NCBI GenBank assembly: GCA_025266875.1
Contig: JALLLT010000017.1
Coordinates: forward strand, 744,001 to 808,000
Direction of reading: 5' to 3'
DNA: 64,000 nt
Source: Fennellomyces sp. T-0311
Lineage: Eukaryota; Mucoromycota; Mucoromycetes; Mucorales; Lichtheimiaceae
Shown here in pieces: positions 11,125 to 21,137 of the stretch. The position numbers were made by a program, and so were the translations under genes. How positions within the stretch are numbered: position 1 is the first letter of the stretch; each line of letters begins with the position of its first letter. The notes beneath the pieces are model-generated. The model did no database searches, was not told the DNA's origin, and saw nothing but the letters and a program-made list of their open reading frames with translations.

Positions 11125-12040
11125 CCCAAACACAGGGCTTCTGATCTCAGGTAGCTCCAAGGCTGCCGTCCCTACATCCAACACTTTCAACAACTAGTAA
11201 GCGCAATTATTAATTTTGTACAGTGTATAAATCTGACCCATCTATTGTGGTGGTGGTGAAGTACCCCAGGACCATACCAATAATGTATATTATGATGCTC
11301 CGTACATGCATAAGCGCTCAGGATCAAAACGTAAAGAAATATTTGGCCGATGCTAACGGTAATGCATAATTGCTTACTTTTCGATTCCATAGAACCGACG
11401 CAGTCAAGTAAAAAAGTGAAGCTCACCCAACCGCACGCAGAATTGGAGCCGGAGGAGGATATTGTGGCGGAGTTTTTTTGAATCAAAAAGGGTATGTATA
11501 CATTGCCTTGCATGAATGTCTCAATATATTGATACTGGTTGCGTTAGAAACAGGAGAAGGGGTTGCGCCTACCAACGCTGCCAGAATCACTTGGTAGCAT
11601 GAACGTGCTCGACCTTGGCGAGCTACCGAGTGAACTGTACAGATTCTACATTGATGAAGTAAATGTGCGGATCGATTCTATGCCTACAAGACCAGAGCGA
11701 TTGAAGCGTTCAAGGGTCTAAGAGCATATCAAGAAATGCATACACACGAATTACTTTAAAGCCTTTTCTTTTTGAAAGCCGATAGTACGTAAAATACTGG
11801 ACTATCTAACAGAAGTAATCTATAGTGCATTGACGCATGTATTGCTTATTAAGCCAGACCAGTATTCCCCACCCATGCTTGACATGTTCACTCCAACGCA
11901 ATTAAGCAGTATTCGACGTGCTGTCATTGGGCAGATCCACAATCCGAAAGTGTCATTCGACACTAACATTTGCAGCACGCTAAAAGAGCATTTGGATGTA
12001 AGTGGTTTGTTATGTAATGATGGGATTTATAAGTTTAACG

Positions 12041-12060
12041 ATATATATATATATATATAT
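12041..12060. repeat. (AT)10 microsatellite
   Basis: Ten uninterrupted AT units. No function suggested. Confidence 0.9.
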
Positions 12061-12419
12061 CGTTTATATAATATAGTCTGCGCGAAGGGAGTGGATGATC
12101 AATATTGAGACGAATTCGTGGATGTTGTCATTGCTCTTGAACGATCTGCACGCCAAAATGGCAAGCCAAATGAATCAAAGATCCTTGAGGCTCTACGGAA
12201 TCTGTACGTGAAGAATATATAGACCATTGTGTATTAATTGCTGACATGATTGGTGCCTCATAGACTCGAGCTTTTTCCAAGGGTGGCGATGGCTATTGAA
12301 TTGCTGCTCTTGCTTTCTTCAAGATTTTCAGCTTCTCGTCTAGTGAGTATTCCATAGTGAGAGATACAAACTCCACTGGAACGGAGAAATGGTTTTGTAC
12401 CTACTCTATGAAGGATTAA

Positions 12420-13213
12420 ATGGAACTTGAAGTTTTTGCTGCACCGAGAGATATGAAGGCTATAAAAACCCCGGAACCTGACTTGTGCGCAAGCTTCCTC
12501 AATGTGATCCTAGCGCCTCTCTTCACGAACAAGAACCAACGTCTCCAAGGGTATGGGCGAAAGTGAAAATGACGCAAGGGAAACAGGCTATTAATATAAT
12601 AAATACTTTGTTTTTAAGGCCTAACGCGAAATTGGATGTGGGTCAATCAAAATCTTCAGATGGCCACGCAACAACAAGCCGCCCAGATACAGCTGTTGTC
12701 GAGCTGCAAGGGGTCCATGCTGGCGCAACGAAGGTGTTTGGCGAAGTGAAAGCTGCACATATTACTAACGATACGTACTTGTTGTCCGAAGACCTATTGC
12801 GATTCGGTGTCTTTGCAAAGGGTGCCATCGACAATGATCAGCTGTCAACGGTTCTCACGTTCCAAGCAGTCGGTAAGGAGGAGGATCAAATCAGTAGTGA
12901 AGGCAATTGATTGATTGGTTTTATAGGCCTTAAGATCACGTTTTTTGCTGTAACTTTGATTGGCGACGGAATGTATGCAATGGTAGAGTTGGAAAAGATA
13001 ACAATACCCAACTGCATAAACGATGTGTCAAGTTTCCTCGGCTGTGTGCAACCACTGATGAATATATTAAGCGTTATGAAGTCGTGCATTCCATCACCAT
13101 TCCCAAACGAGTTAAAGGATATGGGCAGACCAACGCTTAGTACCCCCGAATTTAGGTCTTTGATCAACAAGAGTAGAGACAGAAAGAGAATTTCGTACAT
13201 CAACTACACGTAG
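12420..13213 (+). CDS. Uncharacterised PD-(D/E)XK-like multicopy family protein
   Basis: Three exons (12420-12550, 12619-12872, 12927-13213) sum to 672 nt, 223 residues, with GT-AG introns of 68 and 54 nt and no internal stop. The middle exon reads RPDTAVVELQG, then FGEVKAAH about 10 residues later: an Asp followed by Glu-x-Lys, as in PD-(D/E)XK nuclease folds. The last exon continues LKITFFAVTLIGDGMYAM and VELEKITIPN. From general knowledge, proteins with this RPD...GEVK...GLY-M pattern are numerous and unnamed in Mucorales genomes; I cannot confirm homology here. The start ATG follows a stop directly and coding-like relics lie upstream, so this may be the 3' part of a longer, decaying gene. 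Catalysis and role are not established. Confidence 0.5.
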
Positions 13214-13400
13214 CTCCCCCCCCACCCGGTGAACATTCTTTTTTTCAACAATTATTTTGCAAATATTTAAATACATATACATCCCAAACTTAAAGTTTTA
13301 TGAAACAGATGTCGTTGTGTGTCTATGTATCCATAAGATTTCCTCTTGCATTCACAGAGGTTTACGAGTCAGGCGAAGAGTAAGATAGTAAGCAGCTATT

Positions 13401-14051
13401 GGATGACTTCCAAAACGTTTATACACTGCGTGATAAAATAAAATAAACGAGAATTGTTACACGGATTTCCTAATTCGACGATGGATAAACCTTAATCACC
13501 CCTCGATAAACAGCATTGGGGGGACGGGGATAACTTTTTTTTACTTAGTGTTTATCCGCGATAAACTTGGATATACCCGACGGTCTATTGACCCCCTCTG
13601 ACCCCCCTCAATAAACTTTTGCCATTTATTGATTTCCGACCTTGGCTTCCATCTTGCGCTCTAATTCGGCCAATCTGCTCCGGATCTCCTCCAGCTGGAT
13701 GCAGAGAGTGCTGTCCATGCCTCTCACCATCCTGTGCACATCCTGCATCATCGTATGGATCTACGTCTTCTGTAAAAAAAGATGTTGACATCCGATGAGC
13801 ATCATCATAGACAAATCTTGCATGTATTGTTCAAATCACACAATTTCTGTGTGCCTGAGGTTGGTATCAGCCAGATACGCACTGTATTTTATGGTGTTTG
13901 GAGAGAAAGAAATAGAGGAAACTAAAGAAGTACGTCTATCATGGATAAACCGAGTTTTGGAAGTCTTCTTGGAAATAGAAAGCGAATAAACTTTATTCTA
14001 CTTTGTATCACCCCATCTATTTATTCTGTATAAACGTTTTGGAAGTCATCC
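13401..14051. mobile_element. 651-bp non-autonomous element with 25-bp TIRs
   Basis: The first 25 bases (13401-13425, beginning GGATGACTTCC and ending TTTATACA) are exactly complementary to the last 25 (14027-14051). The trinucleotide ATT flanks both ends (13398-13400 and 14052-14054), which fits a 3-bp target-site duplication. No transposase is inside. The interior is strewn with ATAAAC words on both strands. A minus-strand frame (about 13628-13756) begins MMQDVHRMVRGMDS and is a short Leu/Arg-rich coiled coil. The superfamily is uncertain: the ATT duplication does not match the TA or TWA preference of Tc1/mariner or Harbinger. A solo non-autonomous transposon is the simplest reading. Confidence 0.75.
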
Positions 14052-14054
14052 ATT

Positions 14055-15542
14055 AACAATATGTTACTCTGATATATAGTTTCATTTGCTATTTAAAAGT
14101 TTATAATCGATGTTAACATACTAACTTAACTAATCCTTCTACTTTATTAGATAGTAATATCCTTTTGCTATTCTTGATACTTTACAAATGACATGCCGAT
14201 TTCGAAATACGTACATCTACATACTACATTATAAAAGTAATTAATAATATACATTATTTTCACTTCACTAGACAGCATTCCAATAGTTGATCAAAAACGG
14301 TACGTTTGGAATAGCCATTGGTGTGTTTCATGCATATACGCACTCAATTCCATGCCACCTTTCGTTCAACCCACGTTATCTTGAAGGGTGGGTACTTATA
14401 TATGGTTAAAGACTGGAAAGAATATGGTCATACTTGGGCGGGTTCGTTTTCATGACTAGACCAATGTCAGCTCAGCGCCATGTGATTACTATAAGCGATG
14501 CTATATAGCATTAAAAAGCTAAGCATATTATGACTTTATGTAAGTAAATGGTATGCCCGACATAATGATGCATTTATCTTTGTTTGTCTATATAATTATT
14601 AGTACAAGCTCTAAAGCAGCGAAGAAGAAAAGCCCAAGAACTTATTGATGAAAGTATGGCATTTCTCTTAGAAAATGCTCCCAATCTGTCAAAGGAACAA
14701 TTTTAAGGCGTAAGTTTTATCCCAGAACGGAGCTTTAATAGAGTGGGCTCAGTTTATCGTCTGAGCCTCAAATATGTGTGGCATGTGGCGACGTTATATT
14801 AGTCACCTAAGCGATTGCTCGTTTGTTACCATCCTTTGAAACAGACGATGAGGTTGTATTCTGTCTCAAGTAAGGCTAATCTTGACCGTAGTCAAATCAT
14901 TTATCTAATTATGCAAAGCAATCATTTCCCAACTGATGAAATTATGCTTGCCACGCAAGAATCTTAACTAGTACTCTTCCGCTCTCTATACGCTACCCTA
15001 CGCAACCAAGCTGACTCGACCGCGATGAATAATCTGGTTTGTGGAGGGTGTGAGGAATTCTGCGTGAACTCAGTCTGTCTGCGTGGCAGCCTCCTTGATC
15101 GTACTCATGACGATCTGCCATTCCAGCAAGTGTTTATCGCAATGGTTAAGCAACCTCTGCTCTGGCTGGGGACTCGGAAGGGGTTCTTCTATGGTGCGCC
15201 CAAGTAGTTCTGGTCTGCGTGATCAGCCTTCCTAGCTATAGAAATACCGCGGGCCTCCGTTCCTATTGCTCTGTTGTGCCCGTTTCTCTTTACAACAACA
15301 CAATGGATATGATGTCTCAACTGCCTTTTTCCGCGTAGAAGGACGGGACCTACGCAGATCATCTATTCAAGCCATTAACGTTACATCACGTGTTCCACAA
15401 GTATCATGCAAGCTAGTTTTGGCAACACTGGACATTCTTTTCCAATGGCTTCTGCCACGGGTGCCAAAGTTTTTTTTGTATTTACATTTATAGAGATTCT
15501 TTTCATCCTGATCGGTGTTGCTAGTTCACTATGGGAACGAAA
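14055..15542. other. Gene-poor; possible small spliced ORF
   Basis: No recognisable gene. One segment near 14530-14706 could splice (GTAAGT donor, TTATTAG acceptor) into a 37-residue plus-strand peptide rich in Arg, Glu and Leu that ends in KEQF; it could equally be the last exon of something lost. A GC-richer open frame at 15025-15207 matches nothing I know. Confidence 0.35.
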
Positions 15543-15800
15543 CTTGCTGGAACATTTTAAAATCCATTCAAATCGATTTTAATTTCTTTTCTTCGTTTTA
15601 TATCATTTTTAAACTATTGCAAACTAGTTACAGAAAAAAGTTGAGCAAAATGCCATAACGCCGAGCTTGTTGAAACGTTCTAAAACTATTTACATTGATT
15701 TAAGCGAATCTTTGCTTGTTTTATACCTTTTTTAAACTATTCAAAGCTAGTTATGAAAAATGTGAGGAATAAGATGCTTGTTGAAACACTTTAATACACT
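15543..15800. repeat. Diverged tandem repeat, period about 110-123 bp
   Basis: Three units begin CTTG(C/T)TG(G/A)AAC at 15543, 15666 and 15777. The first two share, in the same order, an ATTxATTTxAA-like block, CTTCGTTTTATA or CTTGTTTTATA, TTTTTAAACTATT and AACTAGTTA or AGCTAGTTA. The third is truncated after about 40 bp. It lies just beyond the 3' end of a tnp2 C-terminal fragment, so it may be a subterminal repeat of that element. Confidence 0.55.
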
Positions 15801-15888
15801 TTAATCCGTGTTGAGTTTATAGCTTTTTATAAAACCTAGCTGCTATCACTTACTGCATAACTTACAAACTGTATCTTAAGAATGATGC

Positions 15889-16146
15889 TTACAACGAATC
15901 ATATGCATTACCAAGCTTCAACTTTCCGATATCCATCCCAGGGTAGATGTAATATACTCGGCGCGGATGGAGTGGCGACTCAATCATTCCTGCAAACCCT
16001 TCGATATGTTCAACATCCGTAACGTACAACCTTGACCCTTGGCGCACCATTCCGTATGGCGCACCATTCCGTATGGCGCACCAACAGAATTTTGATATAC
16101 ATCCTCGATGTGGTGAGAGAGTTATAAGTGATAGAATAGATAACAA
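15889..16146 (-). pseudogene. tnp2-type transposase C-terminal fragment (copy A)
   Basis: The minus strand reads SRLYVTDVEHIEGFAGMI, then RRVYYIYPGMDIGKL, ending NAYDSL and a stop. This resembles the C-terminus of tnp2 (CACTA/Plavaka-like) transposases, where a YVVxDVxxI..AG block is followed by a YxxYP motif; a second fragment at 16482-16691 shows the same pattern. The upstream part of the gene is not adjacent. The 17-bp tandem repeat at 16041-16083 falls inside the frame. It could be the displaced 3' end of the transposase that starts at 19525, or a separate relic. Confidence 0.5.
16041..16083. repeat. 17-bp tandem repeat, 2.5 copies
   Basis: GGCGCACCATTCCGTAT occurs at 16041-16057 and 16058-16074, and its first nine bases again at 16075-16083. 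The copies are identical, so the expansion is recent relative to the decay around it. Confidence 0.9.
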
Positions 16147-16481
16147 GAATAGAATTCATTGAGAATCTAAATAATTGTATATTCTTTATCATGAATGGAC
16201 TCTCTCTCTTTTATATCTTTCACTGGTGATTCTAATATCCGTTCCTGGACAAATGATACTTGGTTGAGGACGTATCGGGTTGTGTGTTCATCTTACGTTT
16301 TACCGACGACGGCAGATATCGACTCCGTCATCTCAGGAAAAAAAAAATTCAGAAAACATTCAGACATTCGTAAAATATTCAATGGCAAATGCAGTCGTTC
16401 AAAAAAAAATTCAAAGAATATTCAGACATTCAAAAAATATTCCCAAAATATTCAGAGATAAAAAGACTAAATACTTTAGCT

Positions 16482-16691
16482 TTATCGTATATATTGCAAT
16501 TTATAATCTATAGGCAGATCTTCATTTGGTGAACTATTCTTACACACCCAGTACACGTATTGTCTTGTATCCGGTCCTTGCGCACGTCCAGCAAAGCCAG
16601 CTATGTCATTTATGTCCACAACAACGTACTTTGATGCTCCAGATTCTGTCATATACGGATACGGACCATTGATTTTTGTAGTGCGGTAGAG
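16482..16691 (-). pseudogene. tnp2-type transposase C-terminal exon (copy B)
   Basis: The minus strand reads LYRTTKINGPYPYMTESG, then KYVVVDINDIAGFAGRA and QYVYWVCKNS, ending at a TAA. It parallels copy A (GSRLYVTDVEHIEGFAG). A splice acceptor (CTAACTCGAG, preceding 16691) marks the exon start; an in-frame stop lies just upstream, as expected of an intron. The rest of the transposase is missing. Confidence 0.5.
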
Positions 16692-16716
16692 CTCGAGTTA
16701 GGAGCTTTGTAAACAG

Positions 16717-17124
16717 TTACCAAGAGAATGTCGTTCATTTCGCAGTCAAGGCACATGCAATGTAATCGACCAGCAAACATATGATGATGCAGTACATGAG
16801 CTGGGCGTGGATACTCGCGACTTGGAAGCTATGCTGTCCAGTGACGATGAGGACGAACCTCTGGTCGGACGCACGAAACCTCGAAACGAGCATCAAGAAT
16901 TGGAACCAGTTGCCAACGACAAGGGCAAGAGCAAGACAGCAACAGGTTGTATTGCAAGTAACTACAAATGAATATCATCTTTACACTACTGTTTTATAGG
17001 AAACGTACAGAAAAAAAATCGTGGTCGACCCGCGAAGGCGGTCAAAATGGCGAGGATGGCAACGGCAGAAGAAGTACCAGCACCAAACAAACGCTCCAAG
17101 AAAGCCACTGCTAAACAAAACTGA
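16717..17124 (+). pseudogene. 3' end of an AT-hook protein gene in deleted element
   Basis: Two exons (about 16717-16945 and 17000-17124) read CRSFRSQGTCNVIDQQ, an acidic stretch (SSDDEDEPLVG), and then, after a 54-nt intron, an AT-hook KKNRGRPAKA followed by a Lys/Ala-rich tail and a stop. The AT-hook points to binding of AT-rich DNA, perhaps the ATTCA-rich ends of the element. The 5' part is absent. Confidence 0.4.
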
Positions 17125-17562
17125 ATGTGCAATGCGATGAATATGCTTTAATAAAGATGGCAATGCCAATGGTTATGAGCAAAAGCAATATGTATATAAT
17201 GGATCCCGTTAGCTATTATCCTGTATTCAGAAAGAATTCAAGTCAACGTTCAGGAAAAATTCAAATTGAATTTTTTAATGGCCGAATTTTTTTCTGAATT
17301 TTATTTTTCTGAGGTGCGTGTATTCTGTGATAGGTGTATGTCCTGTAGAATATCATTCAGCTTCCTTGAAACCTGTGTAAGGTAATACTGTTTGGACATT
17401 AGTCATCAATACTCTTTCAGAGTGTTCATCCAATGAAATGTGCTAGAATGAATGTTTGACCGATCTCCATTATGTGCATACATGCAGTGGCTCACCACAG
17501 TAACTATTAGAAAGACAGAGACGTGACTTCTGTCGTACTATATGCATGAAATAAGTACCCAC

Positions 17563-19525
17563 CTGTGATCCTTCCATCAAATATTGCCAGCCATGAAGAC
17601 ATTGACTTCTTGATTGCCTTACTGACCGAAGCTTGTTGCGATTTGGATATTAGATATGGTGTGTTTAAGATAGGATTGCTGATCATCGCCCACACTGGAA
17701 GTCCCACATTACAACCAAAGATATGCATTTCATCGAGGCCAAATGAGAATGGTTCTTGGAAAGAGTCAAGGCGAGCGAACAGAGACGGTGGTTCAATGTT
17801 ATGAGCCTACTTGTGAAGCATAATATGTTAAACGCCTTGACGCAAATAACATACGTATATATTTGACTTTTTTAAAGACTTACTATATCACCGTATTTGT
17901 AGTTTTCTTTGGTTCGTACAGGATCGAGATCAATACTTCCCGGGGAAATAACGGCCATATCCTTGGCGAGCATTTCCATTGCTTTTCCAGTCTTGCGGTG
18001 ATCCAGAGAATTGGCACTTTCTGATCGAACGGATTCTATTAAGCAAATTCGGCAACCAAAGGTAGATTAACGACCACTATGATGTGCAAGTGAAGCAGTC
18101 CCAGGTATGTCGCCAGTAGCCAGGATCAAGTGTGCTTTAAATGGTCGTACTTCATCATCATCACATAGGACATCCGTTCCAACCATTTCCAAAACCCCAA
18201 GTTCGTTCAATAAAGGTGAAAGGAAAGAGTCCAAATTGCCGCCCTTGGATGTTGTTGGAATAATGCATACCTGGATCATGTTTTGACCACGATAACTAAT
18301 AAAAGTGGTAGCTTTGGATTTAATGTAAAGCAACGAAAACACTCACTGCAAGTACTAATTACTGTTGATGTGGATTGAAGTTTCGAACAATCAAATGCAC
18401 AATAGGCATCCATACAGTGCTGTGAATAAAGGGTTGAAAACCGTTGACATACAGAATTAGGCCAATATTATAAGCCCTCCATACTTGTACACAATTCAAA
18501 GCCTTGCCATCAAATATGTCACTGATTATACCTGTGTGACGCATATTTTTTGGAGATTGTAGCTTTTTTCTCGTTGCTTCGTTTGAAATCAATAACGCAA
18601 GCTGGTCCGAAAGAGGTAGATACTACATAGTGAAGTACGCCTTCTTTTGAACTGGATCGCGGTATCTTACTTTTTGACATTTCGGATTGGAACAGTTACT
18701 AGCTCCATCATCGTTTAGAAGGAGATGACATCCACCACTGCAGATATCATACTCTTGCTTGACTGTCGGGTACAATGATGTGAGAAGGTTCTCTGTCAGG
18801 TATGATGAAAGGAGAGTGATGAATTCTTGGCATGGGTTGGTTATATCTATGTGGTAATATAATCAGAAAATACTCACTTAGCATATATATAAATTCGTGA
18901 ACTTACTGAAACCTCCACATAACGTTATTACCCAATTAACGAATTTTACCAAACATTCGTATGCTGAACGTTGTATATTAAAGTCTTCAATGACCTTAAG
19001 AAGATCCAAACTGAGTAACTTCGACGTGGAGAGGTGCGGAATTTCGGTATCCACGAACACCTCCTTTCGTTCAGTACCATCTACCAATGACGTGTTGCCT
19101 GCTGCGCTTTGCTGCCTCGTGTTTTCGAGCTGGGATAGTGTGGAATATTGATTTCCGTCAGTCGGGCAAATGAAGCTGGTTGAATCTTTATCATCTATAT
19201 CAAAATCGTAGCCGTCATCATGATAACTGTCGTAATGGCAAGTGCCTTCATTGTTGTGGCTCTCGCTGATTGTTGCAACGGCGTCTACGGTGGAATTTAT
19301 TACGGAGCGACGCTTTGTTGTCCTATCATAGTTTATGCCCAAGCTACGCTTTCTTATATTTGGATTTGATTGATTCGAGTAGGTCACATCGGCTGTATCC
19401 GGACGTTCACGCATTCTCGTCTGGTTCTCTACGACGTTCCAGTGGTTTTTTTCGAAGCAACTAGTTTCGTGGCTCTTTAACTTTCTTTTAGTGTATGGTC
19501 CAGCACAGTAGCGACACCTCTTCAT
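17563..19525 (-). pseudogene. tnp2-family transposase, decayed
   Basis: A CACTA/Plavaka-like cut-and-paste transposase. Five exons keep phase: 18907-19525, 18671-18846, 18363-18622, 17884-18295, 17563-17806, about 570 codons. The N-terminus has a zinc-finger-like CRYCAGPYTKRKLKSHETSC, then a second Cys cluster (CSGGCHLLLNDDG, CSNPKC). Tnp2 hallmarks follow: IGLILYVNGFQPF, LDSFLSPLLNELGVLE, KAHLILATGDIPG, FGCRICLIE and DEMHIFGCNVG. A single in-frame TAA at 18067-18069 (HHSGR then stop, then STFGCRI) breaks it, and the C-terminal third is not contiguous. The gene is transcribed divergently from the 19794 gene, across a repeat array. It may have been lost recently, since all five splice sites survive. 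Confidence 0.75.
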
Positions 19526-19595
19526 CTTGTAAGTCGAGTTTAAAAATGGAGGCTGATCAGGATAGTTTTTTTTTTATTTACAATGGTATGCAGTC

Positions 19596-19744
19596 TACCG
19601 CCGCAGCATTCTGATAATGTAAGTATAAACATGTTATTAGCACTTCACCGCCGCAGCATTCTACATGGTAATTACGAACAGAACTTCGTCGCTGCAGTAT
19701 TCTGCACAATAAGTATGAACAATACTCCATCGCCGCAGCATTTG
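19596..19744. repeat. Four-copy iteron array between divergent genes
   Basis: A 17-bp word, consensus CACCGCCGCAGCATTCT, occurs at 19596, 19646, 19687 and 19728 (spacings 50, 41 and 41). After the first and third copies the spacer also carries AAGTATRAAC. It lies between the start of the transposase (19525, minus) and the start of the partner gene (19794, plus), the position of a shared promoter. In CACTA elements short repeats bind an element-encoded protein; the same role here is inference. Confidence 0.75.
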
Positions 19745-19793
19745 TCCTCATCTCTTTCTATTTTCTCATTCTTTACGTATCCCAAGCATAATC

Positions 19794-20707
19794 ATGCCAC
19801 CCAAGAATGCCAGGAAGCCCGACATTAAAGAAGATATTGCAGAACTGCAAAGCCAGTTGAAGGGCCTGAATGAAAATGTCCAGCTTATTTATAGGACAGT
19901 CAACGTTATCGAGGCTGCGATAAAGAAGATATCGGAAGCGCAAGAAAAACAGCATGAAAAAAACTCTGTCAATGACCAGCGATTTCATCGAAAATCAAGA
20001 TCGACTACAGCCATTGGTGAAAGTGGCGCATCCAACGAAACTAATCACACACCAAGCACAAAAAAGGTTATACCGGCGCCTCCTGTTTACAAAGAAGTTG
20101 AAGGCAAAGCCAAGGGCTTTACTCTAAGGATCGTCAAGGACCATATTGTATAATATGTCATCAAGGAAGCTAATAAGGAACTGACCGACTCTGAGGCAGA
20201 TGCACAGTACCAAACGATGCGCGATGAGCTTAACATTGCTCTAAACGTACTGGAGTCTCGAGTCAAGAAGGCAATTATTGATACGATGTCTGAAGAAGAT
20301 CGATACGAATACCAGTCATACGAGTCCATTGTTGCCATGAAAGGTTACACAGGGGATCACGAAGTTTGGCGAGGTTTCGTGGTATTGCGATCAGGAGTTT
20401 TGAGGATATGGTGCTGGAAGCAACAGGAGTTCATCTTTAGGTATGCGAAGGCCACTGGAATTCATCGCACATGTTAGAAGAAACATGAAACAATAGATGC
20501 AAGTGGAAGTCCTCAACCAAGGCCAGCAAGCGCAAGCAAGATGGGAGAGGCTCCAAGGGCTAAGAGCATCCAGAAAAGCATGTGCGGTTTGAGGAAACTG
20601 AATCGGAAGGCGATAACGATGATGACTATCTGAATGTCGCAGAGAGTACAGATGACGAGGAGAGAGTCAGTGACAAAGAGCGTGTCGATGATGAGAGTGA
20701 CGAGTAA
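19794..20707 (+). pseudogene. Second gene of the tnp2-type element, decayed
   Basis: The gene diverges from the transposase. It starts MPPKNARKPDIKEDIAEL and runs through a coiled-coil-like stretch (19830-19960). It then meets an in-frame TAA at 20151-20153, after which the same frame continues (VIKEANKELTDSEAD...) to about 20340. A frameshift follows; the third frame then reads RFRGIAIRSFEDMVLEATG, and after further stops a basic KASKRKQDGRGSKG and an acidic tail (EETESEGDNDDDYLNVAE) ending at 20707. The coiled coil and basic segment suggest an oligomeric DNA-binding partner of the transposase, perhaps acting on the upstream iterons. I cannot name a family. Confidence 0.5.
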
Positions 20708-21137
20708 TATCCACGTTTAACGGTAACACCGTCGAAAGCACAAGAGCTCGGGTACGTTAATAATGTTCCTGAGCTGTACTACTTTTTTAAATGAACGTAA
20801 CCGTAGATAGTACATGTACGATATGGTAGTGTTATTTGAATAAAAATATTATATAGTGGAAAGCTACTTTATACTCTTTATACTAGTTTTATGTATTATA
20901 GTAAACATCAGTTCTGTAGCTGTGGCATCCGTACATATTTCGGTACGGTTCTTCCCCGTTTTCACAGGTTCCGTTTTGTTTAGTTTTTCCCGGTTCAGTT
21001 TTGTTCAGGTAAAATGACCAAATCTACTTGGCTTTTACCGAACCGGTGAAAACCGATTTCAACCACAATTTACCGGCTGTATTTCCCAATATGGAGGCTG
21101 CACAGCCTGTACACCCTCGTGCAATGTAAACAGCATA
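20708..21137. other. Intergenic with imperfect inverted repeat
   Basis: Holds an imperfect inverted repeat (20991-21054; left arm ending GTTCAGGTAAAA, right arm starting TTTTACCGAACC) inside a block of repeated GGTTC and CCGTTTT words (20940-21085). This may be the outer end of the tnp2-type element, or unrelated. No gene seen. Confidence 0.4.

Larger units (their letters stand above)
11029..12419 (+). other. Coding-like relics upstream of PD-(D/E)XK gene
   Basis: Several short plus-strand segments read as protein but cannot be joined: 11039-11146 begins ATGCCTCCAAAGAAG and carries a tandem duplication; 11540-11718 reads GLRLPTLPESLGSMN and further; 11830-12107 is open for 92 codons. Stops separate them. 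They may be decayed 5' exons of the 12420-13213 gene or a separate lost gene. A perfect (AT)10 microsatellite lies at 12041-12060. Confidence 0.35.
16332..17313. mobile_element. Internally deleted tnp2-type element (982 bp)
   Basis: The ends are an imperfect inverted repeat: CTCAGGAAAAAAAAAATTCA at the left, and CTCAGAAAAATAAAATTCA read inward from the right. Repeated ATTCA words fill both subterminal regions. Inside, the minus strand ends a tnp2-type transposase (16482-16691) and the plus strand ends a second gene (16717-17124). In the neighbouring element these two gene types point outward from a shared centre. Here only the two 3' ends remain, so the centre has probably been deleted. No target-site duplication was found, so the exact ends are tentative. 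Confidence 0.5.

Noticed and set aside
17563..20707. RIP-like C-to-T mutation as the cause of the stops in the tnp2 element
   Set aside because: Any TAA, TAG or TGA can be derived on paper from CAA, CAG or CGA. Without an intact copy to align, the pattern proves nothing.
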